This document shows, one piece after another, positions 9,320 through 16,516 of a stretch of DNA of 64,000 nucleotides. The notes under the pieces were generated by a model, which was not told the DNA's origin, did no database searches, and saw only the letters and a program-made list of their open reading frames with translations. The number at the start of each line of letters is the position of its first letter. Position 1 is the first letter of the stretch. The translations under genes and the position numbers were made by a program. This DNA is from Corynebacterium sp. p3-SID1056 (lineage in GTDB: Bacteria > Actinomycetota > Actinomycetes > Mycobacteriales > Mycobacteriaceae), in the NCBI RefSeq assembly GCF_025152525.1, contig NZ_JALXXL010000004.1:124001-188000 (forward strand). Reading direction: 5' to 3'.

Positions 9320-9325
9320 TATAAG
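9320..9325 (+). promoter_or_regulatory. Candidate -10 of the secreted esterase gene
   Basis: TATAAG about 28 bp before GTG 9354, with the AGGAG site (9341-9345) downstream of it. The -35 region is weak. Confidence 0.4.
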
Positions 9326-9353
9326 GCGGAGTAGTGTGACAGGAGTGAAAAAT

Positions 9354-10400
9354 GTGAAATCGCTTGCTGGGTGCATGGCCGCGCTCATGCTGGCCGGCCA
9401 AGCCACTCCAGCTGCCGCACAAGACTTGTCCTCTACCATCGACGGCCACGTCAACGCCGCCGTGGAAAACGCGCACAACGCCGTTTAGGACGCGACACGC
9501 AACGCAAACGCGGAATGGAACAAGTTCGTGCGCATGGCTAACGAATCGTTGCCTGCCGGTTCCTCGCTTCTGCACAACCCGCTTCCCGCCCCGGCTCCGA
9601 AGGTGCCCGGTGCGCGCGGGTGGGCACCGCAGGCAAAGGCTCCGGTCGCCCCGGGCCGCAATGGTGAGATCGTCGGCGCCGGCCGCAGCTACCTTGTGTG
9701 GGTGCCCGCCAACTACAATCCGGCTCGACCCACCCCGGTGATGGTGGGCTACTCGGCGTACCAGGACTCCACCGAGAACTTCCGCAACTACTCGCGGCTG
9801 CGTGAGTCCGCGGTGGGGCAGAACGCCATCATCGTCTACCCGCGCGCGATCGGGGCGTCGTGGGAGGGCTCGCCGACAGCGGTGACCCGACCCGGCCAAG
9901 ACATCCGCTTTGTCCGGGCCATGATTGACGACGTGCAGCGCTATTACAACATCGACCGCCGCCGCATCTACGCCACCGGTATGTCCACGGGCGGCGGCAT
10001 GGCGGCGGTCTCTGCGTGCCACATGGCCGACCTCTTTGCAGGCGTGGCCGGCGTGTCCGGCGCGTACTATGCGCCGGTCAACCGCGGATGCCGGCCAATC
10101 CCGGTCGCCTTTATGGCCGTCCACGGCACGGGGGATACGCTCACCCCCTACCACGGCACGATCCGCCGCGGGGAACGCGTCCTGCCGGTACCGGCGATGT
10201 TTGCCTCCTACGAGCGTCGCAACCGTTGTGCTGGCGGCGTCGACCGCGCCCCGGTTGGGCCGGGTGCGACCCGCGTGTCCGCTCGCGGCTGCGCCAAGGG
10301 TGTGCAGGTGATCCAGGTGCACGGCTCGAACCACTACTGGTGGTACTCGCCGTCCGCCGCCGATGAGCTGTGGTGGTTCCTGTCGCGGCATTCAAAGTAG
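9354..10400 (+). pseudogene. Secreted LpqC/PHB-depolymerase-type esterase interrupted by an in-frame TAG
   Basis: One reading frame runs from GTG 9354 (AGGAG eight bases upstream) through a signal peptide (MAALMLAGQATPAAA-QD) to a TAG at 9486-9488 and continues in the same frame from GAC 9489 to the stop at 10398-10400. The part after the stop is an alpha/beta hydrolase of the polyhydroxybutyrate-depolymerase/feruloyl-esterase type: Ser nucleophile in GMSTGG, Asp in VHGTGDTLTPY, His in HGSNHYWW. A single C-to-T change (CAG to TAG) would explain the break. Without readthrough the catalytic part could only start at internal GTG 9528, without a signal peptide and without a good ribosome site, so I call it a pseudogene; sequencing error or recent mutation cannot be told apart. 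Confidence 0.8.
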
Positions 10401-10454
10401 GCGGTGGTAGGCGGGGCGGTGGGCGTCGAAAAACGACTGCCCGCACGTAGGGGC

Positions 10455-10460
10455 TAGGAT
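10455..10460 (+). promoter_or_regulatory. -10 element, leaderless start of gltX
   Basis: TAGGAT ends 7 bases before ATG 10468; no ribosome binding site in the TTACCCC spacer. Confidence 0.65.
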
Positions 10461-10467
10461 TTACCCC

Positions 10468-11958
10468 ATGACTGAATCTGCAATGCGCGTACGTTTCTGC
10501 CCATCGCCAACTGGTACCCCGCACGTCGGGATGGTGCGCACCGCCCTGTTCAACTGGGCGCAGGCGCGGCACAGCGGCGGCACGTTTGTCTTCCGCATCG
10601 AGGACACCGACGCCGCCCGCGACTCCGAGGAGTCTTACCAGGCCATCATCGAGTCGCTTGAGTGGCTCGGCCTGAACTGGGACGAGGGGATCAACGTGGG
10701 CGGCCCGCACGAGCCCTATCGCCAGTCGCAGCGCATGGACATTTACAAAGAGGTCCTGGACAAACTGATCGAAGCAGGCGAGGTCTACCCCGCGTACTCC
10801 ACCAACGAGGAAGTGCAGGCGCGTCACAAGGCAGCCGGGCGCGACCCGCAGCTGGGCTACGACAACTTCGACCGCGACCTCACCCAGGAGCAGATCGACG
10901 CATTCGAGGCCGAGGGCCGCAAGCCCGTGTGGCGTCTCCGCATGCCCGACCAGGACTGGACCTGGAACGACCTCGTGCGTGGCGAGGTGACCTTCAAGTC
11001 GGAGACGCAGCCGGACTTCGTGGTCGCCCGCTCGAACGGGGCCCCGCTCTACACCCTGGTTAACCCCGTCGACGACGCGCTGATGGGGATTACCCACGTG
11101 CTGCGCGGCGAGGACCTGCTTTCCTCCACCCCGCGCCAGATCGCCCTGTACGCGGCGTTGCAGCGCATTGGCGTCGCTGAATTCACCCCGCAGTTTGCGC
11201 ACCTGCCGTTCGTGATGGGGCAGGGCAACAAGAAGCTGTCCAAGCGCGACCCGGAATCGAACCTGTTCAACCACCGCGATGCGGGCATCATCCCGGAGGG
11301 CATGATCAACTACCTCGCGCTGTTGGGATGGTCGCTGTCTGCGGATCAGGACATCTTCTCCGTCGAGGAGTTCGTCAAGGCCTTCGACGTGTCCGACGTG
11401 CTGGGCAACCCCGCCCGCTTCGACCAGAAGAAGCTCGAGGCCATCAACGCCGATCACATCCGCCTGCTCGCGCCCGAGGACTTCCGCGAGCGCCTGCGCG
11501 CCTACCTCACCGAGTACACCGATTTCCCCGCCGACTACCCGGCCGAGAAGTTCGCGCTGGCGGCCGAACTTGTGCAGACCCGCATCAAGATGCTTGGCGA
11601 CGCCTACGGGCTCCTGAAGTTCCTCGTCACCCCCGACGCGCAGCTCGAGCTCAACGAGAAGGCTGCCCGCAAGAACCTCAAGGAGGATGTGGTCGAGGCG
11701 CTCGATGAGGGCATCGCCGCGCTCGAGGCCATCGACGACTCCGCGTGGGCCACCGATGCCATCGACGCCGCGCTGAACGAAGCGCTCATTCAGAAGCTCG
11801 AGCTCAAGCCGCGCAAGGCCTTCGGCGCGCTGCGCGTCGGCATCTCCGGCGAGCAGGTCTCCCCGCCGCTGTTCGAGTCCATGGAGCTGCTGGGCAAGGA
11901 ATCCACGCTCGCGCGCCTGCGCGCCGCCCGCGCGGTCACGCCTTTCGCCACCGAGTAA
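10468..11958 (+). CDS. gltX: Glutamate--tRNA ligase
   Basis: 496 aa class I aminoacyl-tRNA synthetase charging tRNA-Glu (and, in organisms lacking glutaminyl-tRNA synthetase, tRNA-Gln for later amidation). Signature [10 protein letters not shown] at about 12-21 is the HIGH-type motif; KKLSKR at about 254-259 is the KMSKS-type loop; [11 protein letters not shown] is also typical. Length is normal. It lies directly upstream of tRNA-Gln(CTG) and tRNA-Glu(CTC), a functionally fitting neighbourhood. ATG 10468 is supported by the leaderless -10; ATG 10483 is the only other nearby choice. Confidence 0.97.
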   Translation: MTESAMRVRFCPSPTGTPHVGMVRTALFNWAQARHSGGTFVFRIEDTDAARDSEESYQAIIESLEWLGLNWDEGINVGGPHEPYRQSQRMDIYKEVLDKLIEAGEVYPAYSTNEEVQARHKAAGRDPQLGYDNFDRDLTQEQIDAFEAEGRKPVWRLRMPDQDWTWNDLVRGEVTFKSETQPDFVVARSNGAPLYTLVNPVDDALMGITHVLRGEDLLSSTPRQIALYAALQRIGVAEFTPQFAHLPFVMGQGNKKLSKRDPESNLFNHRDAGIIPEGMINYLALLGWSLSADQDIFSVEEFVKAFDVSDVLGNPARFDQKKLEAINADHIRLLAPEDFRERLRAYLTEYTDFPADYPAEKFALAAELVQTRIKMLGDAYGLLKFLVTPDAQLELNEKAARKNLKEDVVEALDEGIAALEAIDDSAWATDAIDAALNEALIQKLELKPRKAFGALRVGISGEQVSPPLFESMELLGKESTLARLRAARAVTPFATE

Positions 11959-11989
11959 GGAACCCTCCGTTTTCGACCGCTTTTCGACG

Positions 11990-12021
11990 CCCGCGTGCCC
12001 GTGTTGGCACGCGGGTTTCTT
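11990..12021 (+). terminator. Rho-independent terminator after gltX
   Basis: Perfect 10-bp stem CCCGCGTGCC / GGCACGCGGG with a 6-base loop, followed by TTTCTT. Confidence 0.88.
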
Positions 12022-12085
12022 CATATCCGTACACACTTACAACCGCGTTATTCTCACGCTTGAAAACGCGCGATACGCAGGCGAT

Positions 12086-12115
12086 TTGGTATGTATTGTG
12101 CGTTCTGGTTATAGT
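12086..12115 (+). promoter_or_regulatory. Promoter of the tRNA-Gln/tRNA-Glu unit
   Basis: TTGGTA (12086-12091), 18-bp spacer, TATAGT (12110-12115); tRNA-Gln begins about 70 bp downstream. The surrounding DNA is clearly AT-richer than neighbouring coding sequence. Confidence 0.55.
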
Positions 12116-12186
12116 AATCATCGTTGTTCAGAGCGAGCACGGAAAAACTTCACAAAGAGTTTACTCCGGTAAGCACTGGAAAACGA

Positions 12187-12258
12187 TGGCCTATGGTGTA
12201 ATTGGCAACACAGCGGTTTCTGGTACCGCCATTCTTGGTTCGAGTCCAGGTAGGCCAG
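12187..12258 (+). tRNA. tRNA-Gln (anticodon CTG)
   Basis: 72 nt cloverleaf: acceptor TGGCCTA pairs with TAGGCCA, anticodon stem GCGGT/ACCGC with loop TTCTGGT (anticodon CTG at 12220-12222), T-loop TTCGAGT. Discriminator G at 12258; CCA is not encoded. Only 35 bp before tRNA-Glu, probably one transcript. Confidence 0.95.
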
Positions 12259-12293
12259 CAACAGAACTCCACATCGTTGTTCTGTGTCCTTGA

Positions 12294-12369
12294 GCCCCGT
12301 TCGTCTAGTGGCCTAGGACGCCGCCCTCTCACGGCGGTAACACGGGTTCAAATCCCGTACGGGGTACCA
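12294..12369 (+). tRNA. tRNA-Glu (anticodon CTC), copy 1
   Basis: 76 nt including an encoded CCA (12367-12369). Acceptor GCCCCGT pairs with ACGGGGT, anticodon stem CCGCC/GGCGG, loop CTCTCAC with anticodon CTC at 12328-12330. Identical to the copy at 14699-14774. Confidence 0.95.
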
Positions 12370-12374
12370 CATAC

Positions 12375-12412
12375 CGAGGCGGTCAGCTGAGAAGCTGGCC
12401 GCCTCGTTTTTT
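12375..12412 (+). terminator. Terminator after tRNA-Glu copy 1
   Basis: 13-bp stem CGAGGCGGTCAGC / GCTGGCCGCCTCG (one G-T wobble) followed by a run of six T. Confidence 0.88.
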
Positions 12413-12502
12413 GTGTGTGGCTTCTGTGCTCCGTTTCGGGCCCGTCTCGGTCCTCTCGCGGCCTGGGGTGTTCACCGGTTGGGGTTCTCGCGGGGCGGGT
12501 CT

Positions 12503-12591
12503 AAATGGAGCTAGCTCCGTTTGGGAGATCTCGCGAGTGGCGACCTGGGGTTTCTCCGGTGGGGTGGCTGCAAATGGAGCTAGCTCCGTTT
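12503..12591. repeat. Two copies of a 20-bp palindrome
   Basis: AAATGGAGCTAGCTCCGTTT occurs at 12503-12522 and again, identically, at 12572-12591, 69 bp apart. Each copy is a near-perfect palindrome centred on GAGCTAGCTC. No gene is recognised in 12413-12979; apart from these palindromes and the repeats at 12724-12786 I see nothing in that stretch. Confidence 0.75.
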
Positions 12592-12723
12592 GGAAGGGCC
12601 TCCGGCACTGATGTGGGGATGCGCAGTCCGTGAAGCCCCGATCGCGCCAGTGGGGGAGAGACAGGGGTCCGAAATCCAGGACCACACCCGTCAGCCCCTC
12701 ATCTGTCGTCGCGTTGCCGTGCC

Positions 12724-12786
12724 GGGACAATTTGGGTAATGCAGCAGGGACAATTTGGGTAATTCAGATGGGGCAAATTGGGTAAT
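12724..12786 (+). repeat. Three tandem 23-24-bp iteron-like repeats
   Basis: GGGACAATTTGGGTAAT at 12724-12740 and 12747-12763, and the variant GGGCAAATTGGGTAAT at 12771-12786; period 23 then 24 bp. Repeats of this kind occur at the ends of some insertion sequences as transposase sites and also as operators, but no transposase remnant is visible nearby. They end about 190 bp before the ChrA gene. Confidence 0.75.
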
Positions 12787-12979
12787 ACACGCTTTTACCT
12801 GGTGTTATTGTGGTGCCGAATCAGGTGAAACGAGTGCCGTCTATGCGCCTCTTTCCAGGGCCGCTTTCGCGCGGCGAAGCGACTGTGCTTTTGCTACGGT
12901 CGGGTGCGAAGTGCCTGCTCGCCGCGGTCGCGTCACCATGCCACCGCTCGTCTTCGCCACCGAAAGTTAAGGACAGCGC

Positions 12980-14176
12980 ATGGAAGCCACCGCACAACCG
13001 ACCAACCGCGGAAGCGCCGCTGAGGTGTTCGGCGCCTTTCTCAAACTCGGCTGCACGTCCTTCGGCGGGCCGGTCGCGCACCTCGGTTTCTTTCGCGAGG
13101 AGTTTGTGAACCGCCGGAAGTGGCTTTCCGACGCCGAGTACGCCGACCTCGTCGCCCTGTGCCAGTTCCTGCCCGGCCCAGCGTCGAGCCAGGTTGGCAT
13201 GGCGCTTGGTCTGCGCCGGGCGGGCGTGGCTGGGATGGTGGCGGCGTGGGTGGCGTTTACGGTGCCGTCGGCAATCGCTCTGGTCTGCTTCGCGCTCGGG
13301 GTGAGCAAGCTTGGCAACGTCGCCGACGCCGGTTGGCTGATCGGTATGAAAGCCGCGGCGGTCGCCGTGGTGGCGCACGCGCTGATCGGTATGGCGAGCT
13401 CGCTTGTCACGGACAAGTGGCGCGCACTCATCGCGGTGGTGGCGATGGTGCTCGTGCTGCTTGTGCCGAGTGCCTTCGTGCAGGTCGCCGCGATCCTCAT
13501 TGGCGCGGCGGCAGGGTATGCGCTGCTGCGAGAAGCGGTCCCGGCCAGCGAGACCACACCGGGGCTGACCCTGCCGAGGAGCGCAGGCCTGGCTAGCTTA
13601 GGCGTGTTCGCCGGTCTGCTAGTTGCGTTGCCAATCATCGCCCGGGGCAGCAACGTGGGGCTCATGCTTGTCGACGGCTTCTACCGCGCCGGTGCCCTCG
13701 TCTTCGGCGGCGGACACGTCGTGCTTCCACTGTTGGAACAGGTCGTTGTGCCGACAGGGCTGGTCGATGCTGATGTATTCCTCGCCGGCTACGGGGCAGC
13801 CCAGGCGGTGCCTGGCCCACTGTTTACCTTCGCGTCCTTCCTCGGCGCGAGCGCGAACGGTGTGCACTGGGCGCTCGGTGCGGTGCTCGCCACGGTGGCG
13901 ATTTTCCTGCCGGCTGCGCTGTTGGTCGTCGGCGCGATGCCGTTCTGGGACGCGCTGCGGGCGCATCCCGCGAGCCGGGGAGTGCTCGCCGGTGCCAACG
14001 CGGCGGTCGTGGGGATCCTCGCCGCCGCGCTGTACACACCAGTGTTTACGGCTGGTATCGCAGGCCCGGCGACGATGGCGCTCGCGGCGGTGGCCTTCGT
14101 GGCATTGCGGTCGTGGAAGGTGCCCGCCTGGGCGGTTGTGCTCGCAGCAGCGGCTGTGGGACTCGTGGCGCTCTAG
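12980..14176 (+). CDS. ChrA-family chromate transporter
   Basis: 398 aa integral membrane protein, two homologous CHR halves (about 10-190 and 205-395) with some ten to twelve hydrophobic segments. N-terminal half has FLKLGCTSFGGPVAHLGFF and the hallmark CQFLPGPASSQVGMALGLRR; second half has GALVFGGGHVVLPLLE and the matching AAQAVPGPLFTFASFLG. The family exports chromate, using chemiosmotic energy; specificity is by homology only. Start ATG 12980 has AAGGA six bases upstream. It lies in the segment bounded by the two identical tRNA-Glu genes, which suggests it is an accessory gene. Confidence 0.9.
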   Translation: MEATAQPTNRGSAAEVFGAFLKLGCTSFGGPVAHLGFFREEFVNRRKWLSDAEYADLVALCQFLPGPASSQVGMALGLRRAGVAGMVAAWVAFTVPSAIALVCFALGVSKLGNVADAGWLIGMKAAAVAVVAHALIGMASSLVTDKWRALIAVVAMVLVLLVPSAFVQVAAILIGAAAGYALLREAVPASETTPGLTLPRSAGLASLGVFAGLLVALPIIARGSNVGLMLVDGFYRAGALVFGGGHVVLPLLEQVVVPTGLVDADVFLAGYGAAQAVPGPLFTFASFLGASANGVHWALGAVLATVAIFLPAALLVVGAMPFWDALRAHPASRGVLAGANAAVVGILAAALYTPVFTAGIAGPATMALAAVAFVALRSWKVPAWAVVLAAAAVGLVAL

Positions 14177-14291
14177 AACACCCCATACCGGTGTGATGGG
14201 TCACACGTTGTCGCCTGCAATGTTGTCTCTGGCGGGGTTAGGACCAGTGGCTGATTTGCGGGGAGGTCTTCCTTTGCATCCGTGCCCGGCC

Positions 14292-14601
14292 TAGGGTGGG
14301 ATGTAGCAGGTCAGACGCCCTCCCCGCACACTAGAACGCAAGGGGAGCCGAGCCAAAGACACGCTGGAAGTGAAGCGCCGACAGGAAGGAGACCGGATGA
14401 CAGCAAGTGATACTGAGCATCACGACGGTGCCTCCGGCGCGGGCGAAACGCCACACGCGGCATAGCCATAATCCGACTTCCCAATCGCTAGGGATGCGAG
14501 AAGCGGAGCTGACAGCGTATTGGCTCGCGTCGAGCAGTGCACCACCAGCGATAAGCTGGACGCGACGTATGAAAGGCGCACCTACCGAGGGTGCGCCTTT
14601 C
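14292..14601 (+). other. Unidentified structured, probably transcribed element
   Basis: Non-protein-like segment between chrA and tRNA-Glu copy 2. It begins with a TAGGGT hexamer (14292-14297) that could be a -10, has local stems (TCCCC/GGGGA around 14320-14345; CGCT/AGCG around 14362-14376), then AGGAAGGAG before a 22-codon ORF, and ends in a perfect 12-bp hairpin GAAAGGCGCACC / GGTGCGCCTTTC (14571-14582 with 14590-14601) without a strong T tail. I compared it mentally with ydaO, cobalamin, SAM, TPP, glycine, 6S, SRP, tmRNA and RNase P signatures and none fits. Confidence 0.4.
14397..14465 (+). CDS. Putative 22-aa small protein or leader peptide
   Basis: ATG 14397 to TAG 14463-14465, beginning MTASDTEHHDGASG. 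The ribosome site AGGAAGGAG five bases upstream is among the strongest in the window, which is the only reason for reporting such a short frame. No family is recognised, no downstream gene on the same strand depends on it except tRNA-Glu copy 2 about 230 bp later, and the composition (Gly, Ala, His, acidic) is not a run of one regulatory amino acid. It could be chance. Confidence 0.3.
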   Translation: MTASDTEHHDGASGAGETPHAA

Positions 14602-14641
14602 AGCATGTGACGTCCCGAAAAATGCGTTCTGTACTGGTGAT

Positions 14642-14671
14642 TTGTGTGTTTATGGTGATGCCCTCTATTGT
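14642..14671 (+). promoter_or_regulatory. Promoter of tRNA-Glu copy 2
   Basis: TTGTGT (14642-14647), 18-bp spacer, TATTGT (14666-14671), in an AT-rich stretch; the tRNA begins 27 bp later. Confidence 0.5.
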
Positions 14672-14698
14672 TTACAAAGTCGCAAGGAACGCGAACGC

Positions 14699-14774
14699 GC
14701 CCCGTTCGTCTAGTGGCCTAGGACGCCGCCCTCTCACGGCGGTAACACGGGTTCAAATCCCGTACGGGGTACCA
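14699..14774 (+). tRNA. tRNA-Glu (anticodon CTC), copy 2
   Basis: Identical over all 76 nt, including CCA, to the copy at 12294-12369. It has its own, different promoter and terminator. Confidence 0.95.
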
Positions 14775-14777
14775 CAT

Positions 14778-14822
14778 GAAGTGGCCAGCATCAGCAAAGA
14801 TGCTGGCCACTTCTTCGTTTCT
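14778..14822. terminator. Strong terminator between tRNA-Glu copy 2 and the convergent membrane-protein gene
   Basis: Perfect 15-bp stem GAAGTGGCCAGCATC / GATGCTGGCCACTTC with a 6-base loop. T-rich bases follow on the plus strand, so it at least terminates the tRNA; it could work for the minus-strand gene ending at 14828 as well. Confidence 0.85.
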
Positions 14823-14827
14823 CAAAA

Positions 14828-15628
14828 TCACCACCACTGCGCGCCGGCGCTGTCGAATGGGATATTCCACCTCTTCGCCATCTGTGCGAAGACGGCGCGC
14901 TCCTGGGCTCCCGAAAGGTCGATGGTGAGCGACCCCTGATCGATGGGCTTGCCATAGGGCACCATGTACAGGGCCCAACCGTTGTTGTGTTCTGGGTCGA
15001 CGCGGGCTTCTTCTGAGTTATTGACCACGAGGAAGTCCTTTTCTCTGGGTCCGTCCGCGGGCACTTCCGTGTCGTAGCCGAACCTGAAATGCTGTTCTGG
15101 CAGTGGAATCCACTCGCCGTTTGGGTTCATTAACAGGCACAGCGCGGAGTATTTGACCACTTTCAGGTCCTGGTTGTTTTTCGCATATACCTGTCCGCGT
15201 TTGATCAGGTCTCCAACAAGTACGGGGTAGAGCCGTAGCCACCCGTTTTTCCAGGCCGTCTGAATGCGGTTTCTTTGTCGAATCTCGCGTACCCCGCGGT
15301 ATAGAACCAGCGTAGCCCCGGCATAGAACACTACGGCGAGACACAAGAAGATAGCGGTGACGTGGGCCAAGTTGGCGTCGAACGCCGAGAGCGATGCGTT
15401 GCCCATGATTAGAAGGCCAAGTGAAAGGATGACGGTGAAGATTATCTGCTGCGCGCGGCTAACCAGAGTCGGGCGCCCCTCTCGCTGGATGAGCTCCGCG
15501 ATCCCGCTCGTATCCTGGTCCAGATTCTTCTTGTTAACGGGGACGCTTTGCAGGGCGTCTCGGAGCCGGGTGGAGTCGGCCTCGTAAAAGGGGAGCCTGG
15601 CGGAGGTGAAGTCTTCCCGGTTGATCAT
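14828..15628 (-). CDS. Membrane protein of unknown function, MINRED family member 2
   Basis: 266 aa. Begins MINREDFTSARLPFY, has two hydrophobic segments at about 65-120 (FTVILSLGLLIMG; AIFLCLAVVFYAGATLVLY), a basic stretch (RQRNRIQ), then a soluble domain containing NGEWIPLPEQ and DPEHNNGWALYMVPYGKPIDQG, ending GAQWW. It is a clear paralogue of the upstream gene (same start, NGEWIP/KGEWIP and DPxHNNGWxLYxxPY motifs). ATG 15628 is chosen because TAGTCT lies 7 bases upstream on the minus strand; the longer frame would overlap the neighbour. Function unknown. Confidence 0.8.
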   Translation of the reverse strand: MINREDFTSARLPFYEADSTRLRDALQSVPVNKKNLDQDTSGIAELIQREGRPTLVSRAQQIIFTVILSLGLLIMGNASLSAFDANLAHVTAIFLCLAVVFYAGATLVLYRGVREIRQRNRIQTAWKNGWLRLYPVLVGDLIKRGQVYAKNNQDLKVVKYSALCLLMNPNGEWIPLPEQHFRFGYDTEVPADGPREKDFLVVNNSEEARVDPEHNNGWALYMVPYGKPIDQGSLTIDLSGAQERAVFAQMAKRWNIPFDSAGAQWW

Positions 15629-15660
15629 GTGACCCAGACTACGTTGATCAATGGCAAGTG

Positions 15661-16431
15661 TCAGTGCTTTTCCCACCAGCGCTCGTCTGTGTCCTGCCCC
15701 GGCAGCTGCCAGGTGCGTGCGATGTGGGAGAAGATGCGCGCCTCATCGTCCGCGGACAGGTTCACAGCGATTGCGCCCTGGTCGACGGGTTCGCTGTAGG
15801 GTGCTAAGTAGAGGACCCACCCGTTGTTGTGCTGTGGGTCGACGGCAGGAACCGCTCCGGATTCGGCGATGCGCAACCCCTGCGGACCAGAGGTGCGGTT
15901 GAGCCTGAGTAGTTGCTCCTTTACCGGTATCCATTCGCCTTTGGGACTCAGTACGAGCGCTGGTGCGGTGCATGTGGCGTGCTGACCCTTGGCAATGTGT
16001 TTCGCTGCGGTGTCCCCCTTCGGTACGAGGTCGCCGATGAGCGCTGGAGCCACGCGCAGCCAGCCGTTTGCCCACGCCTGCTGGATCCGCTGTCGGCGCC
16101 TACGTTCCCGGAACGCGTACGAGCCCCAGCCAAAGACCATCATGAGCACCATCACGATCGTGAAGAAGGTATTGCCCGAGACCACTTGGGCAACAATCAC
16201 AAAACCGGCCATAAAGAGGTAGGCGTATGCGGTTTGCGGCTCGGGTTGGAACAGGCCCTTCTGGATGGGCAGGGAAATCCCCTCTCGCTGAATCAGCTCT
16301 GCGACGCCGGTGGGGTCACGCTGCGGATTGGGTGCCGTCACAGGCTCGTCCTGGATGGCGAGGGTCAGGCGTGTGTAATCCGTGTCATAGATAGGCAGCC
16401 TGGAGGCGGTGAGGTCTTCCCGGTTGATCAT
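15661..16431 (-). CDS. Membrane protein of unknown function, MINRED family member 1
   Basis: 256 aa, paralogous to the next gene downstream. Begins MINREDLTASRLPIYD, two transmembrane segments at about 75-120, basic cluster RERRRRQRIQ, then a soluble domain with KGEWIPVKEQ, DPQHNNGWVLYLAPYSEPVDQG and a C-terminal RWWEKH. Start ATG 16431 is preceded at 7 bases by TACGCT on the minus strand. The two genes are 32 bp apart but each has its own leaderless-type -10, so they may be transcribed separately. No functional assignment is possible from sequence. Confidence 0.8.
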   Translation of the reverse strand: MINREDLTASRLPIYDTDYTRLTLAIQDEPVTAPNPQRDPTGVAELIQREGISLPIQKGLFQPEPQTAYAYLFMAGFVIVAQVVSGNTFFTIVMVLMMVFGWGSYAFRERRRRQRIQQAWANGWLRVAPALIGDLVPKGDTAAKHIAKGQHATCTAPALVLSPKGEWIPVKEQLLRLNRTSGPQGLRIAESGAVPAVDPQHNNGWVLYLAPYSEPVDQGAIAVNLSADDEARIFSHIARTWQLPGQDTDERWWEKH

Positions 16432-16464
16432 GCGGCCCAGCGTACGTGCCCGACGCACACGTGT

Positions 16465-16505
16465 GCCGCCGGTTGGGCCACAGAATTACTGCGTCAACCG
16501 GCGGC
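16465..16505 (-). terminator. Hairpin after the metallophosphoesterase gene
   Basis: 11-bp stem GCCGCCGGTTG / CAACCGGCGGC just beyond the stop of the minus-strand phosphatase gene. There is no T run, so it may be an incomplete or Rho-assisted terminator. Confidence 0.45.
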
Positions 16506-16516
16506 CGGTGCGTGGT

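Noticed and set aside
10141..12036. 631-codon minus-strand ORF opposite gltX
   Set aside because: Shadow frame of gltX and the esterase body.
12383..12730. 115-codon minus-strand ORF with repeated QTELAPF
   Set aside because: Repeats come from the DNA palindromes, it runs into the tRNA terminator, and it has no recognisable domain or ribosome site.
14292..14601. ydaO (c-di-AMP), cobalamin or group II intron identity for this segment
   Set aside because: Single features (GGAAGGAG, GGGGAGCC, GAAAGGCGCACC) recall these classes, but conserved blocks are missing or in the wrong order.
12187..14774. Genomic island integrated in tRNA-Glu
   Set aside because: No integrase, and both tRNA copies are complete with their own promoters and terminators; reported only as an open question.
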